This document shows, piece after piece, positions 23,031 to 32,100 of a DNA stretch of 47,884 nt. The notes below the pieces were generated by a model. The model was not told the DNA's origin, searched no databases, and saw nothing but the letters and a program-made list of their open reading frames with translations. The position numbers and the translations under genes are program-made. Source of the stretch: Polyangium sp. y55x31 (GTDB lineage Bacteria > Myxococcota_A > Polyangia > Polyangiales > Polyangiaceae); the NCBI RefSeq assembly GCF_029946505.1, contig NZ_JARZHG010000059.1, positions 1 to 47,884 of the forward strand, read 5' to 3'. Every line of letters begins with the position of its first letter. The first letter of the stretch is position 1.

Positions 23031-24074
23031 ATGCGTCGCGCCTTCGCAAACCTGCTGACTGTCGCGCTGGTTTCGCTCGTGCCGCCTGTGATGGCGGACG
23101 AGGCACCCACGGCGCGACGCATCGCCTTTCGGCTCGAGTATGTCGCCCCCCCTGGGGCGAACTGTCCTGCAAAGTCCGCCCTGGCGGAGCTGACGAGCGC
23201 GAAGTACCGGTACGATGCCTTCCCGGACGCGGCACGCGCGTCGCTTTCCGTGACGGTGCGGCGTGCCGGTGGACGCCTGGATGCGCTGCTCGTCGCGCGA
23301 GACGACCAGGGGGCGGTCCAGTGGGAGGAAACAGCGACCCCGCGGTGGAGGTGCGATGAGCTCGTCGAGGACGTGGCGCTCATGATCTACGCGCGGTTCA
23401 TGACGCCCAAGGGCGAGACGCCGGAGGCGTGGACGCTCCTTGCCCAACCGGCGCCTGCGGTGGCGGCGCCCCCGGAGCCCCCGCCAGCTCCGGCGCCGCC
23501 GGTCCCCGCAGAGCCTCGCCCGCCGCCTCCGGCGCAGGAGGCCCGTCTGCCGGATTCTGCCGCTCCTCCGTTTCGCCCTGAGCTGTCTGCGGCTTTGGTC
23601 GTGGCACCTCTCGATACCCCGGGCGTCGCCTTGGGCGGGGCCCTTCACGTGGCGCTGCGGTGGCCGTGGGTGTCCCTTGGCGTCGAGCTGCGCGGCGTTG
23701 TCGATCACCGGGGAGACGTGGACAACGTGCCGCTACGCACGTGGCTCGCGACGGGGAGCGCCCTGCCATGCCTCGTGCTCCAACGTGGGCGCGTCTGCAT
23801 TCCCATCGCCGGCGGATTTTATCAACTCAGTCTGGCTGACGTGCTGACAGTAGAAGCGGACGCGGCCCAGCCGTTCGGGGGAGTGGGGCTGCGTGGTTCG
23901 TATGACGTAACGCTCAGCAAGCACGTCGGGCTGCGGGGTTATGCCGAAGTCCTCTTCGGCTTGCGTAGGGCCCGCTTGGAATACGTGTCCCCGGATTCGC
24001 TAAGCGGGCGCACACTTTGGACGACACCAGCGGTACTACCTTCGGTAGGAATGGCATTGGTATGGAATCCATAA
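23031..24074 (+). CDS. Secreted, probable outer-membrane beta-barrel protein (element 1 paralogue)
   Basis: 347 residues with a signal peptide (FANLLTVALVSLVPPVMADE). It shares the layout of 4724-5776: FRLEYVAPPGANCP, a strand pair (SLSVTVRRAGGRLDALLVARD), a WRCDELVEDVALMIYARF helix, a long Pro/Ala linker and a barrel-like C-terminal half (ALHVALRWPWVSLGVELRG, GLRGSYDVTLSKHVGLRGY). The same Cys positions are kept. Its stop overlaps the lipoprotein start by one base (TAATG), so the two are translationally coupled. It is first in the rightward set that ends at 28671. It is probably envelope-located, with no catalytic motif. Confidence 0.75.
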   Translation: MRRAFANLLTVALVSLVPPVMADEAPTARRIAFRLEYVAPPGANCPAKSALAELTSAKYRYDAFPDAARASLSVTVRRAGGRLDALLVARDDQGAVQWEETATPRWRCDELVEDVALMIYARFMTPKGETPEAWTLLAQPAPAVAAPPEPPPAPAPPVPAEPRPPPPAQEARLPDSAAPPFRPELSAALVVAPLDTPGVALGGALHVALRWPWVSLGVELRGVVDHRGDVDNVPLRTWLATGSALPCLVLQRGRVCIPIAGGFYQLSLADVLTVEADAAQPFGGVGLRGSYDVTLSKHVGLRGYAEVLFGLRRARLEYVSPDSLSGRTLWTTPAVLPSVGMALVWNP

Positions 24075-25153
24075 TGAATATGCGCACAGCACTACTGTTC
24101 CTCCTCGCCGGGAGTTCCATGGCGTGCGGGACCGGGACAACCGTCATCTATTGGGTGGGTGACGGCGGGACGGATGCCGGAGACGCCGGGGTGGAGGATG
24201 CCGGCTCCGAAGACGGCGGCACAGAGGCCAAAACTTGCACGGGCCAGTGCGTCCCATTCCGGCCCCTCGGATGGAGCGATCCGATCCTCGTGGCGACGTC
24301 CCCCGGCCCTCTCATCGAGTGCCCGCCCGAAGCGCCCGAGCACCACTTCACCAAGTACGCCGATCTGGTCGCGGGACCGCTCGCCTGCAAGTGCGGCTGC
24401 AAGCCTTCGACGGGTTCGTGCATCCTTCCGGTGACGATGACCGCGAGCAACGCGGCTTGTAACACCCCCGGCGCGGTCCCAACGTCCTTCGATCCCCCGG
24501 CTGACTGGGATGGGAGCTGCTCGAGCTCCAACGCGATCGCCGCCGGGAAGCAATGCGGCGGGAAGACGTGCGTCGAGTCGCTCACCATCGGGCCCATGCA
24601 GGCCGTGGACGAATTCTGCGAAGTCGACTACGAGCCGATCCTGACCGGGACTTCGGACGAGCCAACGTGGGGGCTCACGGTCATTGCTTGCGAAGGATTC
24701 CCGGAAGGCGGCGAGGGCGGGTGCGGATCCGGCGCGAAGTGCGCCCCCGCGCCCACGCCGCCGCCCGAGTTTCGGGTCTGCGTGTATAAGGAGGGGGACG
24801 TCCCCTGCGAGGGCGAGAACTACACCGACCGGCTCGTTATTTACAGCGGGTTCGAGGACAAACGCGGATGCACCACGTGCGAGTGCACGCCCGAGGTCGA
24901 GGGCAGCATGTGCACGGCGACGGCCTCGATCTACAAGGACGACGCGTGCGTCGATCCTCTCCTCCTCGGTTACCCTATCTCATCCCTCAAGGAAGCCTGC
25001 TTCGACTTGCCCGCGGGCTCGGCCCTCGGGAGCAAGTCGATCTCGAACGTCACGTACCACTCGGGCACGTGTCAGCCGACGGGCGGGGAACCCATCGGGC
25101 AGGTGGAGGCGCTCCGCCCCTCGACGATCTGCTGCCGTCCGAAGGACAAGTGA
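24074..25153 (+). CDS. Cys-rich lipoprotein (element 1 paralogue)
   Basis: 359 residues. The signal peptide RTALLFLLAGSSMAC is followed by an Asp/Gly-rich spacer (DGGTDAGDAGVEDAG) and a long Cys-rich region matching 3593-4711 unit by unit: CTGQCVPFRP, CKCGCKPSTGSCILP, a PADWDGSC stretch, CTTCECTPEVEGSMC and YHSGTCQPTGGEP with a CC end. The exact start is unsure; ATG 24062 or 24080 is possible. In element 0 the sigma factor follows this gene directly. Here a 1.1-kb trypsin-fold insertion separates them, and the last bases of this gene are duplicated on its far side. An envelope sensor role is inferred from the conserved linkage. Confidence 0.78.
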   Translation: MNMRTALLFLLAGSSMACGTGTTVIYWVGDGGTDAGDAGVEDAGSEDGGTEAKTCTGQCVPFRPLGWSDPILVATSPGPLIECPPEAPEHHFTKYADLVAGPLACKCGCKPSTGSCILPVTMTASNAACNTPGAVPTSFDPPADWDGSCSSSNAIAAGKQCGGKTCVESLTIGPMQAVDEFCEVDYEPILTGTSDEPTWGLTVIACEGFPEGGEGGCGSGAKCAPAPTPPPEFRVCVYKEGDVPCEGENYTDRLVIYSGFEDKRGCTTCECTPEVEGSMCTATASIYKDDACVDPLLLGYPISSLKEACFDLPAGSALGSKSISNVTYHSGTCQPTGGEPIGQVEALRPSTICCRPKDK

Positions 25154-25158
25154 CGATT
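25139..25158 (+). repeat. 20-bp direct repeat, copy 1
   Basis: CCGAAGGACAAGTGACGATT, covering the last codons and stop of the Cys-rich lipoprotein. It is identical to 26235-26254. The two copies flank the trypsin-fold gene, which is absent from the paralogous set in element 0. Confidence 0.75.
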
Positions 25159-25219
25159 CCCGGAGCCGCTCGCCCGGGTGCGGGACGAAAACACGGCCCT
25201 CGCGGCGCGGCGCCTCTGA

Positions 25220-26047
25220 TCAAACGGGCGACGTGGACTGGATCCACGATCGGAGCGCTCCGATGCGGGTGAACACGATGGGGCGGATGGTGGTGTCGGC
25301 CGGGCAGCTGCTCACCCCCCAGCTCACGAGCCCATGCAACTGGTAGCTCCCGTCGGTTCCGCGGATCACGAGGGGCCCACCGTCGTCTCCGCTGCAAGTG
25401 CCCTTGGTGCTCGTGCCCGCGCAGAGCATGCGTGCCGTGATGGTGTTCACGCTTCCCCAGCTCGCCTGGCAGGTCGCGCGAGGGATGATGTTGAGGTCGG
25501 CCTTCTGAAGCGTACTGGGGAGGGCCCCGCCCCCAGCGGTCCTCCCCCATCCAGCAACGGTCGCCACCACACCAGCGCCCGGGTCCGAGCCGTCTGCAGC
25601 CATCGGGATGACGTAGGACGACGGAACGGCGCTCGCCAGCTTGACGACGGCGATGTTGTAATCGAGGGTGCTGGAGCTGTAGCTGGGGTGCGGGATGATC
25701 TCGCTGGCCTGGATCACCTGGCCGCCTGAGGTGGGGGAGTTGCTCCCCACCCGAACCGTGAATGTGGAGAGGGTGCGTCCGGCCGCGCAGCGCGCCGACG
25801 TGAGGACCGTCTTCGTGCCGATGATCACGCCGCCGCAGATCAAGCTTCCATTCGACAGCATAGCGGCCGCCCACGGAAACTCGCCGGTGGCGGCCTGGGT
25901 GCCACCCACGATGGCCTCGAACGACTCGCCGAGCTTCGCCTCGTCACGGGGTGATTCACGCCCGTCCCCGCCCCAGCCTGCGAGCAGCAGGGAGCTGGCG
26001 AGCATCGAGATCAGCGCGAAGGAGGATCGAGCAGGGGATTGGTTCAT
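25220..26047 (-). CDS. Trypsin-fold protein with all three catalytic residues replaced
   Basis: 275 residues. The chymotrypsin/trypsin fold is plain: IVGGTQAATGEFPWAAAM, LICGGVIIGTKTVLTSARC, VATVAGWGRT, MLCAGTSTKGTCSGDDGGPL, GLVSWGVSSCPAD. The triad is gone. TAAHC reads TSARC (His to Arg86), the DIAL Asp is Asn131 (DYNIAVVKL) and the GDSGG Ser is Asp222 (GDDGG). The leader looks like a lipoprotein signal, but its Cys is Trp25 (LLLAGW). The residue before IVGG is Ala, not a normal activation Arg/Lys. It therefore cannot be an active serine protease, and is either a binding-type pseudoprotease or an early pseudogene. The frame is otherwise intact. It is inserted, inverted, in the sigma set. Confidence 0.9.
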   Translation of the reverse strand: MNQSPARSSFALISMLASSLLLAGWGGDGRESPRDEAKLGESFEAIVGGTQAATGEFPWAAAMLSNGSLICGGVIIGTKTVLTSARCAAGRTLSTFTVRVGSNSPTSGGQVIQASEIIPHPSYSSSTLDYNIAVVKLASAVPSSYVIPMAADGSDPGAGVVATVAGWGRTAGGGALPSTLQKADLNIIPRATCQASWGSVNTITARMLCAGTSTKGTCSGDDGGPLVIRGTDGSYQLHGLVSWGVSSCPADTTIRPIVFTRIGALRSWIQSTSPV

Positions 26048-26234
26048 GGTTTGTCGCTCCAGGTCGGATGAAGTCACGCCCACGGCGCGGGCGTGGCGCG
26101 CTTCAAGCAACGCGCATACCATCCGTGGATTCGTGATCTCGACCGGGGAAGTCGCACCACGAACCGGAGCGAGTCTGGATCCGATGCCTCCAGACCTCAT
26201 GTCCGGGGACCTCACCCCTGCTCCGGGCTACCGC

Positions 26235-26254
26235 CCGAAGGACAAGTGACGATT
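26235..26254 (+). repeat. 20-bp direct repeat, copy 2
   Basis: Identical to 25139-25158, but outside the lipoprotein gene. It marks the right edge of the roughly 1.1-kb segment carrying the trypsin-fold gene. Confidence 0.75.
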
Positions 26255-26283
26255 TGGGTGTCCCTCTCGGGTGCTCAACCCAA
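26254..26283 (+). promoter_or_regulatory. Recurring hairpin sequence before the sigma gene
   Basis: TTGGGT (26254-26259) and ACCCAA (26278-26283) pair around a CCCTCTCGGG inner stem. A near copy, TTGG...CCAACCCAAT, lies at 27435-27464 before the next gene of the set. The role is unknown; it may be a processing or control hairpin of the operon transcript. Confidence 0.4.
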
Positions 26284-26293
26284 TCCATAGAAC

Positions 26294-27427
26294 GTGACCC
26301 GACGATCCGACACCCCAGATGATCCTCGTGAGCAACTCGCGCAGCTTGCGCTCCGCGTGCCGATATGGTTGGCCCGGCTCCCCCCGCCCTGGGGGCCCGT
26401 CCCGCCCGCCGAGGTGGGAGACCTCGCGCAGGAGGTCTTGACGGCAGCCGTCGCGGGTTTGCCGCGGTACGATCCGGCGAAGGGGTCGATGGCTGTCTGG
26501 CTGTATGCGATTGCGCTGCGAAAGGCGCGCGATCGGCAGGTGCGCGAGCAGTATCGAGGAGGATTTTTCGTTGATGAAGATGTAATTGCGGCGCCAAGCG
26601 GCGCGCGCAACCCCGAGGAGGCCATGGCTACAGCGCAGTACGTGCGACTCATGCACGAGACCATCGGGGAGATGGATGCCGACCTTCGCGAAGTGCTGAC
26701 CGCCGTCGAGCTCGGGGAGCTGAGCCACGAGGAGACGGCACAGTTGGTCGGCGTCTCGAAGCGCACCGTCAAAGATCGCCTCGAACGCGCGCGGGAAGAT
26801 TTCACGCGGCGGATCAAGAGGAAGATGCGCGACAACGGCATGGTCGTCCTGCCGTTTGCGGTGGACGGGCTGTTCGCGTTCCTTCGCGCTCGCACGGAGC
26901 ACGTGCCGGAGGAGCTGCGGGAGCGGCTCCGCGCCGTCGTCGAGCAGGGCTCGGGAGCTGCGGGGCCGGAAGCGCCCGCGACCGCGCCGGACGGCGAGGC
27001 TCCAGCGATGGGGCAGGCCGCGCCGGACGTCGGATCGTTTCTCGGAGGAAACATCACGGGCGGGATTGTCGGCGCGGTCGTCGTTTATCTCCTCATGCGC
27101 CCCGTGGCGGTCGTGCCAGAGGCCACGAGGAGCCATCTCGACGAGCGCATTCCCCCGGCTGTTGCCGCTTTGCCTGTGACAGCAGCGCCGCCACCTGCGC
27201 CGCCGCCGAGCCCGCCGAGCTCGATGCTGCGTCCTGCGGATCCGGTGACCGAAGCTCGGGCCTTGCTGAATCGGGCGGTGGGTGCGCTGGAGCAAGGGGA
27301 CATCGCGGACGCACGAGCGGCGTTCGAGCGCTACGATCGTCGGTTCCCGTCGAACCCGCTGCCCAAGGTGAGAGCGTTCGTCCTCGGCGAGCTCGTGAGG
27401 GCCGAGCGACCGCGCCGCGCTCCCTGA
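26294..27427 (+). CDS. Membrane-tethered sigma-70/ECF-like factor (element 1 paralogue)
   Basis: 377 residues from GTG 26294. Region 2 is ~38-90 (DLAQEVLTAAVAGLPRYDP, then GSMAVWLYAIALRKARDRQV). Region 4 is ~115-165 (IGEMDADLREVLTAVELGEL, then ETAQLVGVSKRTVKDRLERA). A Pro/Ala linker and one membrane segment (~250-268, GGIVGAVVVYLLM) follow, then a proline-rich stretch and a C-terminal helical pair (ALLNRAVGALEQGDIADARA). It has the same plan as 2564-3577 although the two sequences differ greatly, so the plan itself is conserved. The factor should act on element or host promoters when freed from the membrane. No separate anti-sigma gene is seen. Confidence 0.85.
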   Translation: MTRRSDTPDDPREQLAQLALRVPIWLARLPPPWGPVPPAEVGDLAQEVLTAAVAGLPRYDPAKGSMAVWLYAIALRKARDRQVREQYRGGFFVDEDVIAAPSGARNPEEAMATAQYVRLMHETIGEMDADLREVLTAVELGELSHEETAQLVGVSKRTVKDRLERAREDFTRRIKRKMRDNGMVVLPFAVDGLFAFLRARTEHVPEELRERLRAVVEQGSGAAGPEAPATAPDGEAPAMGQAAPDVGSFLGGNITGGIVGAVVVYLLMRPVAVVPEATRSHLDERIPPAVAALPVTAAPPPAPPPSPPSSMLRPADPVTEARALLNRAVGALEQGDIADARAAFERYDRRFPSNPLPKVRAFVLGELVRAERPRRAP

Positions 27428-27434
27428 TCACTTT

Positions 27435-27467
27435 TTGGTGTCCCTTCGGGGCGGCCAACCCAATTTT
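27435..27467 (+). promoter_or_regulatory. Recurring hairpin, second copy, with T-run
   Basis: TTGG (27435-27438) pairs with CCAA (27455-27458) around CCCTTCGGG, and AATTTTAT follows. It starts 8 bases after the sigma stop, so partial termination is possible. It is related to 26254-26283. Confidence 0.4.
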
Positions 27468-27503
27468 ATGTATGTGCGCGCCAGAAGGCGCACGTAGCTG
27501 AAA

Positions 27504-27578
27504 AACGACCCGCAGAAGGGGGCGATGGGGATGTTTTTTCTGGGTACGCGTTCCCATCGCCCTCTCCTGGGGGTCGTT
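27504..27578 (+). promoter_or_regulatory. Long hairpin between sigma gene and downstream gene
   Basis: The outer stem is AACGACCC (27504-27511) with GGGTCGTT (27571-27578). The inner stem is GGGCGATGGG (27520-27529) with CCCATCGCCC (27553-27562). Symmetric 8-base internal loops separate the stems, and a 23-base top loop starts with a T-run. It could be an attenuator, a processing site or a small RNA. The corresponding gap in element 0 has a different set of competing hairpins. Confidence 0.45.
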
Positions 27579-27679
27579 TGTCGCCGATCTCAGGCGGCAG
27601 CGAGTCGGGGCGCCCCACTGCTCGCGCGCACGCCCTTGATTCGCCGTCGCCTCGGGTCGGCGACGCCCATGGAGGAACC

Positions 27680-28309
27680 ATGAATGCTCTTCGGGATGTC
27701 GACGACGACGCAGCAACGACCGTGATGGACCGCTCGGCGGTGCCGCCGCAGAGCGGGACACGGATGAGTGTGGCGCTTTCCGAGCCGCCGCGCGATACGA
27801 TCGTGGATCCGCCTTCGGCGTGGAGCTGCGCGCGAGCTTTCATGGGCGCCATGGTCCTCCGCGTCCGCGAGCGCTTCCGCAAGGCCCGGCTCTCGGATCG
27901 CCTCCCGCCGCTTCCGCATCCGCGATCCGCGAGAGCAACCCGCGTCTCCGCGGGCGCCGTCGGCCATGACGAGCGCGGGGAGATGCTCCTGCTCGAGCTC
28001 ATGCGCGTGGATGCGGCCTACCAGGATGCGGCGATCTTCGTCGCCAACTACGCGGGGGCGCTTCGAAGGCTTGGGGACGACGCGTACGCCGAGGGGCTGC
28101 TGCACTTCGCGCTTTCTCGGATGCGCGCAGACGCGGACGGGTTCGTCTCCGTCGCGCGTCTCCGTGATCGGCTTCCCGAGCTTTCGTATTCAGGGGCGCT
28201 CGTGCCCGCGCTGCTTCGACTGCAAAGGGGCGGAATCGTCTCGCTCTCGTCAACGAGCCGGGACCCTGGTTCACGACCCGAGCGGATCCAACTCCGGATC
28301 CCGCTGTGA
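27680..28309 (+). CDS. DUF-like protein, sigma-cluster associated (element 1 paralogue)
   Basis: 209 residues; ATG 27680 directly behind GGAGGAACC, as in its paralogue at 1593-2294. The N terminus is disordered, with a weakly hydrophobic stretch (CARAFMGAMVLRVRERFRK) where the paralogue has a membrane-like segment. The helical C-terminal half contains the shared LHFALSRM motif, then SVARLRDRLPELSYSGALVP and ALLRLQRGGIVSLSS, again winged-helix-like. It lies between the tethered sigma factor and the small two-repeat protein. Conservation of this neighbourhood in both elements supports a shared regulatory task, of unknown nature. Confidence 0.7.
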   Translation: MNALRDVDDDAATTVMDRSAVPPQSGTRMSVALSEPPRDTIVDPPSAWSCARAFMGAMVLRVRERFRKARLSDRLPPLPHPRSARATRVSAGAVGHDERGEMLLLELMRVDAAYQDAAIFVANYAGALRRLGDDAYAEGLLHFALSRMRADADGFVSVARLRDRLPELSYSGALVPALLRLQRGGIVSLSSTSRDPGSRPERIQLRIPL

Positions 28310-28329
28310 ATAGAGGGAGGTCAAGAACG

Positions 28330-28671
28330 ATGGCGACTCTTCCGACCGAGTTCGTGTTCGCGAGCGATGGCACGATCTACGTCCGCATCGAGAACAAGCC
28401 GCCTCCGGGGCGGCGCGTGTTCGTCGGGTACGCGTTGACTGCCAAGGAACGGGCGCAGCATGGGACGCGCGGCTTGCTCCGGTGGGCGTGTCTCCAGACC
28501 CTCGCGCTCGGGAGCGATGGGCGCGTGTACGTCGAGGAGCGCGCGATAGAGGCCAAACGGCGCAAGGTGTTCCGTGGATACGCGCTGACCGACGAAGAAG
28601 CCGGGCGCGTGTTTCAGGAGCTCCACCACACAGCGCTGAACGTGACGGGCGCCGCGCTGCGAGCGCGGTAG
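28330..28671 (+). CDS. Small DUF-like protein, tandem two-repeat form
   Basis: 113 residues; ATG 28330 with GGGAGG upstream. Two copies of one unit are fused: LPTEFVFASDGTIYVRIENK with VFVGYALTAKERA, and LQTLALGSDGRVYVEERAIE with VFRGYALTDEEAGRVFQELH. The paralogue at 1307-1561 has one unit. The duplication suggests a symmetric or paired binding surface. It is the last intact gene of the sigma set; the decayed sigma gene starts five bases later. Function unknown. Confidence 0.7.
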   Translation: MATLPTEFVFASDGTIYVRIENKPPPGRRVFVGYALTAKERAQHGTRGLLRWACLQTLALGSDGRVYVEERAIEAKRRKVFRGYALTDEEAGRVFQELHHTALNVTGAALRAR

Positions 28672-28676
28672 GTTTC

Positions 28677-29102
28677 GTGCGCCGCGTCTCGGACCCCCGC
28701 GTGATCGCCCTCGTGGAAGCCGCGCTCCGGCGGTTCGGCATGAGCGGTCCCGAGGTCGAGGATCTCCGCCAGGACGTCCTCGTGCTGGCCATTCCGGCGA
28801 GGCGTTACGGCGCGTGGCTGGCTGGTTCAGACGGCGCGGAGGGTCGCGGCGAACTATGGGCGCCTGCATCGCCATCGGCGAGAGATCGTCGACCTTCGCG
28901 TGGTGAGGCGTGCAGCGGCCGCCCCCGAGGACGGGCTTGCGCGGGCTCACGTGCGCTGCGCGCTTCGCCGCATCCAGGGCGAGGACCGCGAGCTGCAGGT
29001 GCAGCACGTGCTCGGCGGCGAGACGCTGGCGGAGGCACAGGCGCACGTGGTTCTCCAAGATGGAGTTGACGCAAGCAGCGGGTTTCGTTACACACGTTCC
29101 CT
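28677..29102 (+). pseudogene. Decayed sigma-70-like gene, frameshifted and truncated
   Basis: From GTG 28677 the frame encodes a good region 2 start (DPRVIALVEAALRRFGMSGP, EVEDLRQDVLVLA). It then loses sense near 28795, and sense resumes in the +1 frame as RGWLVQTARRVAANYGRLHR. This continues into a region-4-like part (LARAHVRCALRRIQGEDREL, QVQHVLGGETLAEAQA) that fades into unrelated sequence just before 29112. One frameshift plus loss of the 3' end indicates a dead gene. It marks the junction with the lower-GC cargo operon that follows. Confidence 0.7.
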
Positions 29103-29111
29103 CAAAGGCTT

Positions 29112-32100
29112 GTGGGTGCGCAAAACCCCTACCCCTGGTTCCAGCACGATGGGCTCTGCAGGGCCCTCCATGATCCTGCGCTCTGGGGTACCCTCATCCG
29201 TGACATCGCCTGGCGGCACCACTTCAAGCGTGTCATTAAGCGTAGGAGCGTCCGCGACAATCATACCATCAACGTCACGGACGACGGCCAATTCGGTACG
29301 CAATTTCTCAAGGTCCTTGCGTCGCGCGGCGGCCGGGAGGAGCTCGCTCGTGAATTCGAGCGAAACCAGCACAAGAAAAAGCCCCCCATAAAATTAAATG
29401 TTTATATCGCCAAAGAGCTCCACTATCTTCTCTGCACAAAGCACGGAGAGCAGATCTTAGGCTGGACTGACTCGTGCGATTTTCGGCAAGGCGTCTATTA
29501 TTTAAACATCGAAAAATTCACCGCATGGCTGGCAAGACTGGCTCCGGACGGTGAAGACAGTGTCAAGCTAGTCGTTCTCTATGGCTGCGCCTTCGCCCTG
29601 CTGCAGCCCGAGCTCGCACACGAAATCCGCGATGCGTTGCACGCGCGAGGCGATACCTTTCGGGCGTGGGCAAATGCTTACGCCACAGGGACAGATGATG
29701 GCGACCTGAACGAACCCGAAGCCACCCACGCCAAGCTCCCAGCGCCGCCGGCGTCTAAACTATCCATCGCGGAGGCTCCCATCCCGGAGCCCCCCCACAC
29801 CAAGACCCCGGCGTCCAACAAGATCCCGGCGCCGAGACCCTCTCAGCCTTTCACGGCCGAGACGCGCACCTCGGAGCCACCCCACACCAAGACCCCGGCG
29901 TCTACTTCAGAGCCCACTCACAGTAAGATCCCGGCGCCGAGACCCTCTCAGCCTCTCACGGCCGAGACGCGCACCTCGGAGCCACCCCACACCAAGACCC
30001 CGGCTTCGCCGACAACGTCCACGACTGCAGTGCACGACCTGCTCCGGACGCTTAGCGACCTGGAGTCGACTTCAAGCCTAAGCATTGGTGATGTTCGACA
30101 TTGCGTACAACTACTACGGGAACGAGCGGATCGTTTCGAGTGGCAGCTCCGTGCGGTCGAGGATCATTGTCTGCGAGTCAATCGTCAGCTAGAGGAGGCG
30201 AAAAAGCTCCCCTGGCTTGCTACACCGCTGGAGACACCCGGTTCCCTCTACGTGCCTGAGCTCGACACCATAGCAAAGGCCACCGACAATTTTGCGCATC
30301 TCGAGCAACATGTCGCGCGGCTCTTGCAGGCACATGTCCAACTTGAGGCGCTGACGCAAAGGCTTGGGCGCGAGCCAGGTCCAATCGTACCTCGAAACAT
30401 CAAGACACTTGATGCCGTTACAGATTTTATTGAGGCGCGAGTCGAATACACTAAGGATGAATTGCGCCGCATTAATGCCAGGGAATCGTGTGTGAGTGCG
30501 TTCCTGGAGCGCATATCGACCGCCGACAGGCGTGTGGCAGAGTCGCTCGTACGAGAGATTACAAAAGAAGAGATCAGGCATTTTGCCTTCTTCGTAGGGA
30601 ATGCAAACCCGTGCACAGATGCTGGCCGACGTTACTCAAACATTGCTGAGAGTATCGGGATCCTCGGCCCGCTCTTGGCATATCTGATACTCCGAACGTC
30701 TGGCATTGAGGCGTCCAGCACGCTGTCAGAGATATTCGGAACGTCAGACAGGCTCTCCCGCATGCAGCGCGCGGAGGTCCTCTCATACCTTACGTTTGCC
30801 GAACTTCGAGAACTGTCCGAGGAACACCCAAGCCTCACACCGGAAATTTGTGAAGGCCTCTTTGCTGCGGCTATCGCCTCAAATAAGCCGGAGTTGTTGA
30901 GTTTCATCGAACCGCTGCTCTCCTCGCCAGGGCTGCACCCAACCTGCGAGGACGTCTATCGCGCTGCGGTACATGACTGGCGTCGTGGACTTCTCGTGGA
31001 CTTAGCGGCTCAGCTGAGACCAATTTTTGGGCAGGCGCCCGCGACGGTTCCTGCCGACAACAGCAAGGAAGCCAAGCGCCACCTCCTCGACCTCATCCAA
31101 AATACACCTGGGATGACAGGCAACTTCCACCGCCTGCGTCAGGTAGCCCGAATACGTTTTTTTCTTCCGCTCAAGGACCTCATTGAGCAAGGAGACGTTG
31201 GTGAGGCGGTTAGGCAATGGGAGATGCACGGATCGCTTGACGACATGGTAGAGCAATGCGTGCGTTCTGCTAAACATCTTGGCATCGTCGATCACGTGCA
31301 CCGACAACAGACGCGTAATTATTTGGGGGCGTTTGAAAGCGGTATCCTGCAGTGGCGAAATTCACAGTTCACTCAGAGCAGCGAAAGACTTGAGACGACC
31401 AAGTCCCTCGACGTCCTGCGCTTGGAGTCCAGTTGCGGCCGAAGCCCCCAAGGAGCGGCACTCCTCTCAACTATTGAGCGCGTCCTTTTGAACCCGAGCG
31501 CATCAGAACACCCACGAGAGGACTTCGGTCAGCGGTGTGAGGTGGGACCTGAGGGGGAGCGGCTGCTCCGGGCATCGTTGGGCGCCGTTAGTCCGCTCTT
31601 GACATGGAGTTTTCCACAGGCAGCTGCGGAGGGTGTGGTCCCGCTTTGGCGGTTGATTGCCGACACCCTCCGGAGTGCGCTGGGAGCCGGACCGCGCACC
31701 CTTGAGGCCGCGATCGGAGAGTATCTGAACGCCAACCAGTTACTGGCCGCGCGTTCTGCGGCGCTGGGAAACGCCGAACTTGAGCGATTCGTTGCCGAGG
31801 AAATCGAGAAGAAACGTGCCAGCATCCGTAGTGAAAACGCCGAGCTGCTCGCAAACGCGCAGGCAGCGCGCGTTCACGACGAGTACATCGATTTGGGGCT
31901 CCTAGAGGTCGAGGAGGCCCTCAACGCGCTTGAGTTTCAAGACGCAACCGAGCGGCTCCGCGAACTTGATGCGCTCGTCCGTAGGTACCACCTTGAGCGC
32001 GATCCCAAACGCCAGCCTCTTGTTGAGCTCTTAACTGAGGCCGGCCGTACTCCGCCCGCTGAAGCATCAACCGACCAACTAGAGCAGCTGGTCGAGGCAT

